A stretch of DNA of 45,010 nucleotides from Candidatus Gastranaerophilales bacterium (lineage in GTDB: Bacteria; Cyanobacteriota; Vampirovibrionia; Gastranaerophilales; Gastranaerophilaceae), in assembly GCA_017560095.1 (NCBI GenBank), contig JAFYOU010000010.1, positions 1 to 45,010 of the forward strand, given 5' to 3'. Position 1 is the stretch's first letter, and each line of letters begins with the position of its first letter. The notes beneath the pieces were generated by a model that searched no databases, had not been told where the DNA came from, and saw nothing but the letters and a program-made list of their open reading frames with translations. Positions 25,591-33,009 of this stretch are shown here, in pieces. Position numbers and translations under genes: made by a program.

Positions 25591-26518
25591 TTAATATTGT
25601 ACCAACTAAAGCCCTTGCTTTTTTTAGCGAATCTTCGAAATTCCGTTCATCATCAAGATAATTTTTAACAATTTTTCGAGCGTATGATCCTACAGCAAGA
25701 CAATGGGGTTTTATTTCGCAAATTTTAGCTAATTCAATTGATTTTGAATTTGTTCCACCAGACATCATAATATAACTAGGAATTTTTGAGTTAACAAACA
25801 TTTGAGCAGTTGCAACAGCTTGTAACGTTGTTGCAAATTCGTCATTATTACCACTCATTGCAACGCCATCAGCTTGAATAATAGTTGTATAAGGAGCTTT
25901 TTTAGATACCATTTTTCTAACCAATTCAACCAAGTCTTTATCCCCTGAAGTTGATCTGTCAACGGAAATACAGGTCATCCCATCAAAAACAGAATTGATT
26001 TTATCCCATTTTTCTAAAACATCATTTTCATTTTTTGAAATAGCATGAAATTCAATACAATTAATTCCCTTAGAAATAATTTCAGGCAAAAGTTCATCAT
26101 AATTTTGCTCCTTAGTTCGCATATCAATTGCTTTTTTAGGACAATTTTGCGCACAAATTGAACAACCTATACACCTTTTTTCATTTATTTTAATATCAGA
26201 TGAAATAGCTTGATGAGGGCATTGTTCAAAACATAACCCACATTTAATACATTTATCATCATAAATATATGCTTTTGTAATATGAGGATCACCATCAATT
26301 CCAACACTTACACAAAGAAATCTATTTTCGTTTATCCCCGCTCTTTTTAACCCTCTTTTTGCAGCATCAATGACACTACTTTTTGCACAAACATCAAAAA
26401 AATTAGCTCCTGCTAGCGAATAAATATAGACAAGTTTTTCAACTTCATCTGCATCTTCATTACCTGCACCACAAACCAACTTAAAACATTTTTTTTGATT
26501 TAAAATATCTTGTAACAT
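25583..26518 (-). CDS. ldpA: LdpA-like double [4Fe-4S] protein
   Basis: A 311-residue protein matching my memory of cyanobacterial LdpA, the light-dependent period modulator. The N-terminal KLVCGAGNEDADEVEKLVYI and SLAGANFFDVCAKSSVIDAA fit the family. Two [4Fe-4S] motifs follow: C90, C93, C96, C100 and C116, C119, C122, C126. The C-terminal domain (about 140-311) is the part typical of LdpA rather than of plain ferredoxins. In Synechococcus LdpA links redox state to the clock; here no photosynthesis or clock genes are seen. I use ATG 26518 with AAGG five bases upstream instead of the TTG at 26542, which lacks a ribosome site. Confidence 0.75.
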   Translation of the reverse strand: MLQDILNQKKCFKLVCGAGNEDADEVEKLVYIYSLAGANFFDVCAKSSVIDAAKRGLKRAGINENRFLCVSVGIDGDPHITKAYIYDDKCIKCGLCFEQCPHQAISSDIKINEKRCIGCSICAQNCPKKAIDMRTKEQNYDELLPEIISKGINCIEFHAISKNENDVLEKWDKINSVFDGMTCISVDRSTSGDKDLVELVRKMVSKKAPYTTIIQADGVAMSGNNDEFATTLQAVATAQMFVNSKIPSYIMMSGGTNSKSIELAKICEIKPHCLAVGSYARKIVKNYLDDERNFEDSLKKARALVGTILND

Positions 26519-26549
26519 ATTTGCCTTAATTATAATTTCCAAGGAAAAT

Positions 26550-26564
26550 TTTAGTACGACTAAA
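26550..26564. promoter_or_regulatory. Operator-like palindrome between ldpA-like gene and carbonic anhydrase
   Basis: TTTAGT-ACG-ACTAAA, a perfect 6-bp inverted repeat in the short divergent intergenic region, 20 bp before the carbonic anhydrase ATG. A regulator site for one or both genes is possible; nothing else supports it. Confidence 0.3.
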
Positions 26565-26583
26565 CTTAAAGGTAAAGAAAAAA

Positions 26584-27204
26584 ATGAATATTCCTAATTG
26601 TTCAAAAAAAATTTTAATTAAACTCCTGAAAGGAAATGAGCAATTTATAAATGGAAAGTACGAAGCAAAAAATATAACCATTGAAACGCTAAAAGCATTA
26701 GCACATCACCAAGAACCCCACGCTTGCGTTTTAAGTTGTTCCGATTCTAGAGTAGTTCCTGAATTAATTTTTGAAGCAGGCATAGGAGAACTTTTCGTTG
26801 TAAGAGTCGCAGGAATTACAATGGGTGCAAACATTATGGAAAGCATTGAATACGCAGTAAAAAAACTTAATGTGCCTCTTTTGATTTTATTAGGACATGA
26901 TAACTGTGGAGTTATGGAATACGCACAAGAACATTACCCTGAAATTAAAGAAACCTTTGAAACGATATTAAAATGTGTTTATCCTGCTATTGATTGCGAC
27001 AATGGTGCCTTAACAAATGAAAACCAACTTGCAAAACAACACACACTTTGGGTTGAAGAATATATTTTAAAACATTCAAAAATAATCAAAAAAGCAGTAG
27101 AAAACAAAGAGCTATATATAGCAAAATGCCACTTGTCTCACGAAACAGGACAAGTGCATTTGCTAGATTCAAATTTAGATTATGTCGAAATCAAAGATAT
27201 TTAA
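26584..27204 (+). CDS. Beta-class carbonic anhydrase
   Basis: A 206-residue enzyme interconverting CO2 and bicarbonate. Zinc ligands are C52, H105 and C108, with the D54/R56 dyad in [20 protein letters not shown] holds the second zinc half. [15 protein letters not shown] is family-typical. It could supply bicarbonate for carboxylations. AAAGG lies upstream of the ATG. It is divergent from the ldpA-like gene, and its stop overlaps the convergent trpB by 4 bp. Confidence 0.92.
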   Translation: MNIPNCSKKILIKLLKGNEQFINGKYEAKNITIETLKALAHHQEPHACVLSCSDSRVVPELIFEAGIGELFVVRVAGITMGANIMESIEYAVKKLNVPLLILLGHDNCGVMEYAQEHYPEIKETFETILKCVYPAIDCDNGALTNENQLAKQHTLWVEEYILKHSKIIKKAVENKELYIAKCHLSHETGQVHLLDSNLDYVEIKDI

Positions 27205-28388
27205 TTTTTTGGGTAATTTTCCATGATAAAATTAATATCTTTATCGCCACGCCCTGAAAGATTTACAAGAATTCTTTTATCTTTAACTTCTTTAGATAAC
27301 TTAATCGCATAAGCAACAGCATGAGAGCTTTCAAGCGCAGGAATAATACCTTCTGTTTTTGATAGCTCGTAAAAAGCGTCAATTGCCTCAAGATCACCAA
27401 TAGTTTCATACTTGGCTAATTTATTTTCATTTAAATAACAATGTTTTGGCCCAATTCCTGGATAATCAAGACCACAAGCAACACTATATGCATCCATAAC
27501 ATTTCCATTTTCATCTTGTAAAACTTTGCATTTGAATCCATGCAAGATTCCATCCTTACCAAAAGAAATGCTTGCAGCATTTTCGCCAATTTTTTCACTT
27601 TTTCCTAGAGGTTCCACGCCGATAAGCTGAACATCTTGTTCATGAACAAAACCATTAAAAATTCCAATTGCATTTGAACCACCACCAACACAAGCAACAA
27701 CGTAATCAGGTAAGCCATCATACTGTTCTTTCATTTGTTTGTTTGCATCAACCCCAATTCTTGTTTGAAAATATTCAACAATCATAGGGAAAGGATGTGG
27801 GCCAACAACTGAGCCAATCGCATAAAAAGAATTTTTAAAATCATTTTTATATGCAGTAAGCGCAGCATCAACCGCTTCTTTTAAGCTTTTAGTTCCATGT
27901 GAAACAGGAATAACATTTGCTCCCAAAAGTTTCATTTTATCAACATTTGTTTTTGCTTTTTCTATGTCTGTTTCACCCATATAAATGTCGCATTGGAGTC
28001 CTAATAATGCGCTTGCTGTAGCCAAAGCTAAACCATGTTGGCCTGCTCCAGTTTCACCAATCACTTTAGTTTTACCCATTTTTTTTGCCAATAGTGCTTC
28101 ACCTAGACAATGGTTAATTTTATGCGCACCTGTATGGTTTAAATCTTCACGTTTTAAATAAATTTTGTTTCCTAATTTTGTCGATAAATTTTTCGCAAAA
28201 TAAATAGGACTAGGGCGACCAACAAAATTTTTCATTAAGTAATCTAGTTCATCCAAAAAACTTTTATCTTGAATTATTTCCAAAAATTCTTTTTCAATTT
28301 TATTTAATTCATTTTTTAAGTCTTCTTCAATAAATTGACCGCCATAATTTCCAAAAAATCCATTTTTATCAGGTTTTATATTATTCAT
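27201..28388 (-). CDS. trpB: Tryptophan synthase beta chain
   Basis: A 395-residue PLP enzyme joining indole and serine. [12 protein letters not shown] holds PLP Lys90; [10 protein letters not shown] binds the phosphate; [11 protein letters not shown] is the conserved N-terminus. The ATG at 28388 is preferred to 28394 because AAAGG is eight bases before it. It overlaps the trpR stop (ATGAATAA). No trpA or other trp gene is next to it, so it may salvage indole or work with a distant TrpA. Confidence 0.95.
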   Translation of the reverse strand: MNNIKPDKNGFFGNYGGQFIEEDLKNELNKIEKEFLEIIQDKSFLDELDYLMKNFVGRPSPIYFAKNLSTKLGNKIYLKREDLNHTGAHKINHCLGEALLAKKMGKTKVIGETGAGQHGLALATASALLGLQCDIYMGETDIEKAKTNVDKMKLLGANVIPVSHGTKSLKEAVDAALTAYKNDFKNSFYAIGSVVGPHPFPMIVEYFQTRIGVDANKQMKEQYDGLPDYVVACVGGGSNAIGIFNGFVHEQDVQLIGVEPLGKSEKIGENAASISFGKDGILHGFKCKVLQDENGNVMDAYSVACGLDYPGIGPKHCYLNENKLAKYETIGDLEAIDAFYELSKTEGIIPALESSHAVAYAIKLSKEVKDKRILVNLSGRGDKDINFIMENYPKN

Positions 28389-28647
28389 TTTCATATCCTT
28401 TATTTAAAAATTTAGTAGTAATAGCCTTTTTATTTTTTAAAATTTTTGCCCCTCGAGTAACTTTACAAAGACTAACATTTAAACTGCTTGCCACTTCTCT
28501 TTGAGTATTACCTTGAGCTAACAACTCCATGATACGCCATCGTTTTTCAATGGTTTCAAGTTCGTTTTTTGTAAAAATTTCACTCAAAAACTTTTCTATA
28601 TCATATCTAGATTCTAATTTATATAGTATTTCAATTATATTTTTCAT
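28381..28647 (-). CDS. trpR: Trp repressor-family regulator
   Basis: An 88-residue, all-helical protein with the TrpR helix-turn-helix: [28 protein letters not shown] (about 43-70), where VTRG is the most conserved part. TrpR binds operators when loaded with tryptophan. Direct coupling to trpB suggests self-regulation of the pair, as in the trpR-trpBA operon of Chlamydia. Related non-tryptophan TrpR-like proteins (YerC type) exist, but the trpB neighbour favours tryptophan. Confidence 0.8.
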   Translation of the reverse strand: MKNIIEILYKLESRYDIEKFLSEIFTKNELETIEKRWRIMELLAQGNTQREVASSLNVSLCKVTRGAKILKNKKAITTKFLNKGYENE

Positions 28648-28664
28648 ATTTTTTGTTTCTATTT

Positions 28665-28700
28665 ATAGTAACATAGTAGCAAATCATACGATCCTGTCAA
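28665..28700 (-). promoter_or_regulatory. trpR-trpB promoter with candidate operator
   Basis: Minus-strand TTGACA (28700-28695), 16-bp spacer, TACTAT (28678-28673). TACTAT is repeated eight bases on (28670-28665), so TACTATGTTACTAT overlaps the -10, where a repressor such as TrpR would be expected to bind. The match to the E. coli operator half-site ACTAG is only partial. Confidence 0.55.
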
Positions 28701-28723
28701 GATATAAAAATTTTATAAAGAAA

Positions 28724-28752
28724 TTGCGATATAAACATCATAGTGCTATAAT
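28724..28752 (+). promoter_or_regulatory. gdhA promoter
   Basis: TTGCGA (28724-28729), 17-bp spacer, perfect TATAAT (28747-28752), 27 bp before the gdhA ATG. Confidence 0.75.
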
Positions 28753-28779
28753 TTTTTCGATAAATAGGAGTCGAAGCAC

Positions 28780-30126
28780 ATGAACAATTACATCGAAAAA
28801 GTTTTAAATGAAGTTTGCGAAAAAAACACAACTGAACCAGAATTCGTTCAAGCAGTAAAAGAAGTTATTAAAAGCATTGCACCTGTTATAAATGATAAAC
28901 ATGAAGCAATTGCTCTTTTAGAAAGAATGGTTGAACCTGAAAGAATTATTACATTCAGAGTTCCTTGGATTGATGATTCAGGTAAAGTTCAAGTCAATCG
29001 TGGCTATAGGGTTCAATTTAACGGAGCTATAGGCCCATTTAAAGGCGGATTAAGATTTCATCCATCAGTTAATCAAAGTATTATGAAATTTTTAGCTTTT
29101 GAGCAAACTTTTAAAAATAGCTTAACAGGACTTCCTATTGGCGGCGGCAAAGGTGGTTCTGATTTTGATCCAAAAGGCAAATCTGATAATGAAATTATGC
29201 ATTTTTGTCAAAGTTTTATGAACGAATTACAACGTCATATTGGTCATGACCTTGACGTTCCAGCTGGAGATATTGGTGTTGGAGCTCGAGAAGTTGGTTA
29301 TTTATTTGGTCAATACAGAAAAATCAAGAACACTTATGAAGCTGGTGTTTTAACCGGAAAAGGCTTAGATTACGGCGGAAGTTTAGCAAGAAAAGAAGCA
29401 ACTGGCTTTGGCTTAATTTATTTTATGAGAGAAATGCTAAAAGCAAACGATCTAGAACTAAAAGGAAAGACTGTAACAATCTCAGGTTCAGGCAATGTTG
29501 CAATCTATGCAGCTCAAAAAGCCCTTGAGTATGGCGCAAAAGTTGTTGCAATGTCAGATTCAAATGGTTGCATTTACGATGAAAACGGAATTGATTTAGA
29601 TGAAATCAAAAGAATTAAAGAAGTAGAAAGATTGAGAATAAAAGAATATCAAACAAAATATCCAAATGCCAAATATTTAGAAAACATTAAAGGCGAAACT
29701 CCAAAAGTTTATACAATTAAAGCCGATATTGTTTTACCATGTGCAACACAAAATGATATTAATTTAGAAACAGCTAAAATTTTAGTTCAAAATGGCGTAA
29801 TTGCAGTTGGTGAAGGAGCAAATATGCCAACAACAATTGAAGCAATTGATTATTTAATTGAAAACAAAATTCTTTTAGCTCCAGCAAAAGCAGCTAACGC
29901 AGGCGGTGTTGCAACATCTGCGTTAGAAATGAGTCAAAATTCAATGAGATATTCTTGGAGCTTTGAAGAAGTAGACTCGAAACTAAATCAAATTATGACA
30001 AATATTTTTGCAAACTGTCAAAAAACTAGTAACGAATTCAATTTAGGAATTAATTATGTAGCTGCAGCAAATATTGCAGGATTTAAAAAAGTTGCAAACG
30101 CAATGATAGCACAAGGCGTTATTTAA
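28780..30126 (+). CDS. gdhA: Glutamate dehydrogenase, hexameric, probably NADP-type
   Basis: A 448-residue enzyme, the usual length of bacterial hexameric GDH. KGGLRFHPSV (88-97) and PIGGGKGGSDFDPKGKSD (119-135) form the glutamate site with the catalytic Lys; DLDVPAGDIGVGAREVGY follows. SGSGNVA marks the Rossmann dinucleotide site. It links 2-oxoglutarate and ammonia to glutamate. GGAG lies nine bases before the ATG. It has its own promoter and terminator, so it is monocistronic. Confidence 0.96.
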   Translation: MNNYIEKVLNEVCEKNTTEPEFVQAVKEVIKSIAPVINDKHEAIALLERMVEPERIITFRVPWIDDSGKVQVNRGYRVQFNGAIGPFKGGLRFHPSVNQSIMKFLAFEQTFKNSLTGLPIGGGKGGSDFDPKGKSDNEIMHFCQSFMNELQRHIGHDLDVPAGDIGVGAREVGYLFGQYRKIKNTYEAGVLTGKGLDYGGSLARKEATGFGLIYFMREMLKANDLELKGKTVTISGSGNVAIYAAQKALEYGAKVVAMSDSNGCIYDENGIDLDEIKRIKEVERLRIKEYQTKYPNAKYLENIKGETPKVYTIKADIVLPCATQNDINLETAKILVQNGVIAVGEGANMPTTIEAIDYLIENKILLAPAKAANAGGVATSALEMSQNSMRYSWSFEEVDSKLNQIMTNIFANCQKTSNEFNLGINYVAAANIAGFKKVANAMIAQGVI

Positions 30127-30136
30127 GAAATAATTT

Positions 30137-30168
30137 AAAAGCCTCGAAAATCTCGAGGCTTTTTTTTA
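30137..30168 (+). terminator. gdhA terminator
   Basis: AAAAGCCTCGA and TCGAGGCTTTT pair, with a short loop, followed by a T run. It also reaches the end of the convergent nadA gene. Confidence 0.9.
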
Positions 30169-31083
30169 TTTTGTTATTTCAAACATTTTATCGATACATC
30201 GAACTGCTTTTTTAGCTGTATCTAGTTCGATTTTGATTTCACTTGTTTCGTTTAATAAAGTGTTATAAATACCTTCTAATGTATTTTTTTTCATATCAGG
30301 ACAAATTATATTTTCATTAATTAAAACGAATTCTTTACCCCAATTAAATTTTTTAGAGTCTCTATTTAATCTATCCACTACACCTTTTTCTGTTGCAATT
30401 ACAAATTGTTTTTTATCTGATTTTACAACATATTCCATAATTTCCTTGGTTGAACCGATGAAATCAGAGCGCTTTGCAACTTCCTGGTTGCATTCTGGAT
30501 GAGTAAGTATTAATGCATTTGGATAATTTTTTCTAGCATTATCAATTTCTTCAACCCTAATTCTTTGATGAATTGGACAAAAGCCATTAAATGTAATTAT
30601 TTCAATATTTGGCAATTGTTCTTGAACAAACTTTCCTAAATAATTATCAGGAACAAAAAGAACTTTTGGCACATTTAATTTTTTAACTACTTCAACTGCA
30701 TTTGATGATGTACAACAAACATCGCAAAGAGCCTTTACTTCAGCAGTTGAATTAATATAACAAACAACAGGAATATTGGGGTATTTTGCTTTAAATGACT
30801 TCAAGTTTTCAACGTTAATCATATCCGCCATCATGCAACCAGATGAAATCTCGGGCAAAAGCACTTTTTTATTTGGAGATAATAATTTTGCACTTTGCGC
30901 CATAAAATAAACGCCAGCAAAAAGAATAATATCAGCACTAGTTGTTGCTGCCATTTTGCTTAAATATAACGAATCACCAACAAAATCAGACACTTCATCA
31001 ATTTCAACATTTTGATAGCAATGCGTTAATATAATCGCATTTTTTTCCTTTTTTAATTCGTTTATTTTATTTATTAAACTCAT
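30166..31083 (-). CDS. nadA: Quinolinate synthase
   Basis: A 305-residue [4Fe-4S] enzyme condensing iminoaspartate and dihydroxyacetone phosphate into quinolinate for NAD. Cluster ligands by family position are C83 (SGCMMADM), C169 and C261 (CPDMKKNTLE). LTHCYQNVEID, GVYFMAQSAKLL and LTHPECNQEV are conserved. I use ATG 31083 (GGGA upstream); an in-frame TTG at 31158 would add unrelated residues spanning a hairpin. nadB and nadC are not in the window. It follows ddh on the same strand. Confidence 0.95.
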   Translation of the reverse strand: MSLINKINELKKEKNAIILTHCYQNVEIDEVSDFVGDSLYLSKMAATTSADIILFAGVYFMAQSAKLLSPNKKVLLPEISSGCMMADMINVENLKSFKAKYPNIPVVCYINSTAEVKALCDVCCTSSNAVEVVKKLNVPKVLFVPDNYLGKFVQEQLPNIEIITFNGFCPIHQRIRVEEIDNARKNYPNALILTHPECNQEVAKRSDFIGSTKEIMEYVVKSDKKQFVIATEKGVVDRLNRDSKKFNWGKEFVLINENIICPDMKKNTLEGIYNTLLNETSEIKIELDTAKKAVRCIDKMFEITK

Positions 31084-31102
31084 AATTTTTCCCGTATATA
31101 AA

Positions 31103-31155
31103 ACCGCACAAAAATTGCGTATCTTTTTAATTAAACTACAACAATATTGTGCGGT
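31103..31155 (-). promoter_or_regulatory. Long-range inverted repeat in the nadA leader
   Basis: ACCGCACAA (minus strand 31155-31147) and TTGTGCGGT (31111-31103) form a perfect 9-bp stem around a 35-base, AT-rich loop, followed by TTTTATAT. It lies between the ddh stop and the nadA start. It may be a weak terminator, an attenuator or a regulator site. Confidence 0.5.
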
Positions 31156-31165
31156 CAATTATTTT

Positions 31166-32143
31166 CTATAGCATTGTTGCTATTAATTCTTCAGAAGTTT
31201 TTGAGCTTAAATACATAGGAGCTATATCAAAAACGGTTTTACAACCATTATTTCCTTCTTTATTTAATCTATGGGCTGCTCTTGCATAAGCGACTAAAAC
31301 CGAAGAAGTAAATTCCGGATTTGAATCTAATTTTAAGCTATATTCAATTAAATGTTTTGTATTACTTGATGTTTCTCCGCTTCTCAACACAAAACCGCCA
31401 TGTGGAATGCCTGAATGATTTTTGTTTAATTCTTCTTGGGATATAAAATGAACTGTCGTATCATAATCAGCAAAATAGTTTGGCATAGTTTTAATTTCTT
31501 GTTCAATTTTAGATGCATTTGCACCTTCTTTTAAAACAACAAAGCATTCTCTTTTGTGTTTTTGCTTTGTTGACAATTCCGGATTAGAACCACTTCTTAC
31601 TGCATCAAGTGCTTCTTCAATAGGAATTGTATATTGTTTAGCATCAGCTACCCCTTCAATTCTTCGAATAGCGTCACTATGTCCTTGACTAACACCTTTT
31701 CCCCAGAAAGTATAATCTTTTCCATCAGGTAAAATTGCGCTTGCATAAAGTCTATTTAAAGAGAACATGCCAGGATCCCAACCAACAGAAATAATTGCTG
31801 TTTTATTAGCGCATTTGGCAGATTCATCAACGTTTTTAAAATGTTCAGGAATTTTGGCATGTGTATCAAAGCTATCCACAACATTAAATATTCTAGCATA
31901 TTTAGGAGTTTGCATTGGCAAATCAGTTGCGCTTCCACCACAAATAATCAAAACATCAATTTTGTTTTGCCAATCTTCAATTTCATTAATCGAAACAACC
32001 TGAGCATCGGATTTTATTTTTAAATCATCAGGATTTCTTCGTGTAAAAATTGCAACAAGCTCTATATCTGGATTTTTCTTAATTGCAGCCTCAACTCCTC
32101 GACCCAAGTTTCCATATCCTAAAATTGCTATTCTTGTTATCAT
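31166..32143 (-). CDS. ddh: meso-Diaminopimelate D-dehydrogenase
   Basis: A 325-residue NADP enzyme making meso-DAP directly from tetrahydrodipicolinate, a short route to lysine and peptidoglycan. ILGYGNLGRGVE (8-19) is the nucleotide site; VDSFDTHAKIPEH, SVGWDPGMFSLNRLYA and FWGKGVSQGHSDAIRRI are family signatures that separate it from dihydrodipicolinate reductase. GTAGGAGGAGTCT is a strong Shine-Dalgarno. It supports a DAP-type peptidoglycan. Confidence 0.95.
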   Translation of the reverse strand: MITRIAILGYGNLGRGVEAAIKKNPDIELVAIFTRRNPDDLKIKSDAQVVSINEIEDWQNKIDVLIICGGSATDLPMQTPKYARIFNVVDSFDTHAKIPEHFKNVDESAKCANKTAIISVGWDPGMFSLNRLYASAILPDGKDYTFWGKGVSQGHSDAIRRIEGVADAKQYTIPIEEALDAVRSGSNPELSTKQKHKRECFVVLKEGANASKIEQEIKTMPNYFADYDTTVHFISQEELNKNHSGIPHGGFVLRSGETSSNTKHLIEYSLKLDSNPEFTSSVLVAYARAAHRLNKEGNNGCKTVFDIAPMYLSSKTSEELIATML

Positions 32144-32181
32144 AGACTCCTCCTACATATTTTTCTTTATTATATAAAAAA

Positions 32182-32616
32182 TTAGTCGAGATTAAAACCC
32201 GACCATCTATATAGGTGATCAAAATCTTCTAATAACCCAAAATTAAATGTTTCTTTAACATATGGGTTAGATTCATTTTGAGCTAACCATGCAGTAAGAT
32301 CAACAGCAACTTGCTCATAGCCCAAAGTTGTGTCTAATATACTCTGTCTCGAAGGAGTCAGCCAATTCATTGTAGTCTGTTGCATATCTTCAATTCGGCG
32401 AATTGAAACTAAAAGTTTCCTTAGCTCCAAATCATCCAGCTTTCGAACCCAAGCATGCTTAAATCCCCATGCTTCAACTTCAATTCCATTCATTAAAATT
32501 TGACGAGTTCTTGTATAATTATCAACAAAATCTCGACTATATGGACGTTTAACTATATCATGCCAAGTTCTAACTTGCTTATCTAAACTTATTCCTTTTT
32601 CTTTTAAAATATTCAT
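32182..32616 (-). CDS. Possible ferritin-like helical protein
   Basis: A 144-residue helical protein. Carboxylates and histidines are spaced like a di-iron four-helix bundle: E46/E48 with H54 (GIEVEAWGFKHAW), E76 (RRIEDMQQ), E101 (LGYEQVAVDLTAW) and E130-x-x-x-H134 (LLEDFDHLYRWS). I have a weak recollection of longer relatives, so this may be a short or shortened form. AGGAAAAAAT precedes the ATG. The next gene upstream on the same strand is 13 bp away. Metal binding is inference from spacing only. Confidence 0.45.
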   Translation of the reverse strand: MNILKEKGISLDKQVRTWHDIVKRPYSRDFVDNYTRTRQILMNGIEVEAWGFKHAWVRKLDDLELRKLLVSIRRIEDMQQTTMNWLTPSRQSILDTTLGYEQVAVDLTAWLAQNESNPYVKETFNFGLLEDFDHLYRWSGFNLD

Positions 32617-32629
32617 TATTTTTTCCTTT

Positions 32630-32959
32630 CTATAAACAAAGCGTATGCACTAATAATTCACCAACTTGATGGTTATAATTTCTACCGTCATCAAAAACAA
32701 ATAAATTTTTTATATGACTTTCAGAAGTGGTTAAAATAATTTCTGGAAAATCTTCATAAAAAATTCCACCCTTAAATAATGTTGCAATTAAATTAGTTGA
32801 TTCTTTTAAATCAATATTTAAAATATCAGATGGAACAATATTTCCTATCCATTTTTTAGAACAATTTAAAGCTTTGTATGTTTTATTTTCAAAATTTTTT
32901 GCTTTAGTATGTTCAATCGAATAATTAAATACTTTTAGTAATTTATTTACGTAATTCAT
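32630..32959 (-). CDS. Small unknown protein
   Basis: A 109-residue protein without signal peptide or membrane segment. Its centre mixes strand and helix (IDLKESTNLIATLFKGGIFYEDFPEIILTTSE) and the end is YNHQVGELLVHTLCL. No family recognised. It lies 13 bp upstream of the possible ferritin-like gene in the same direction. The Shine-Dalgarno is weak. Confidence 0.5.
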   Translation of the reverse strand: MNYVNKLLKVFNYSIEHTKAKNFENKTYKALNCSKKWIGNIVPSDILNIDLKESTNLIATLFKGGIFYEDFPEIILTTSESHIKNLFVFDDGRNYNHQVGELLVHTLCL

Positions 32960-33009
32960 TATACGTTAAATAAATCTAAAATAAATTTTAAACATTACCA
33001 AAAAGTCCA

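Noticed and set aside
31084-31158. 25-codon N-terminal extension of NadA from TTG
   Set aside because: It translates the inverted repeat, has no ribosome site, and NadA normally starts near the LTHCYQ motif as with ATG 31083.
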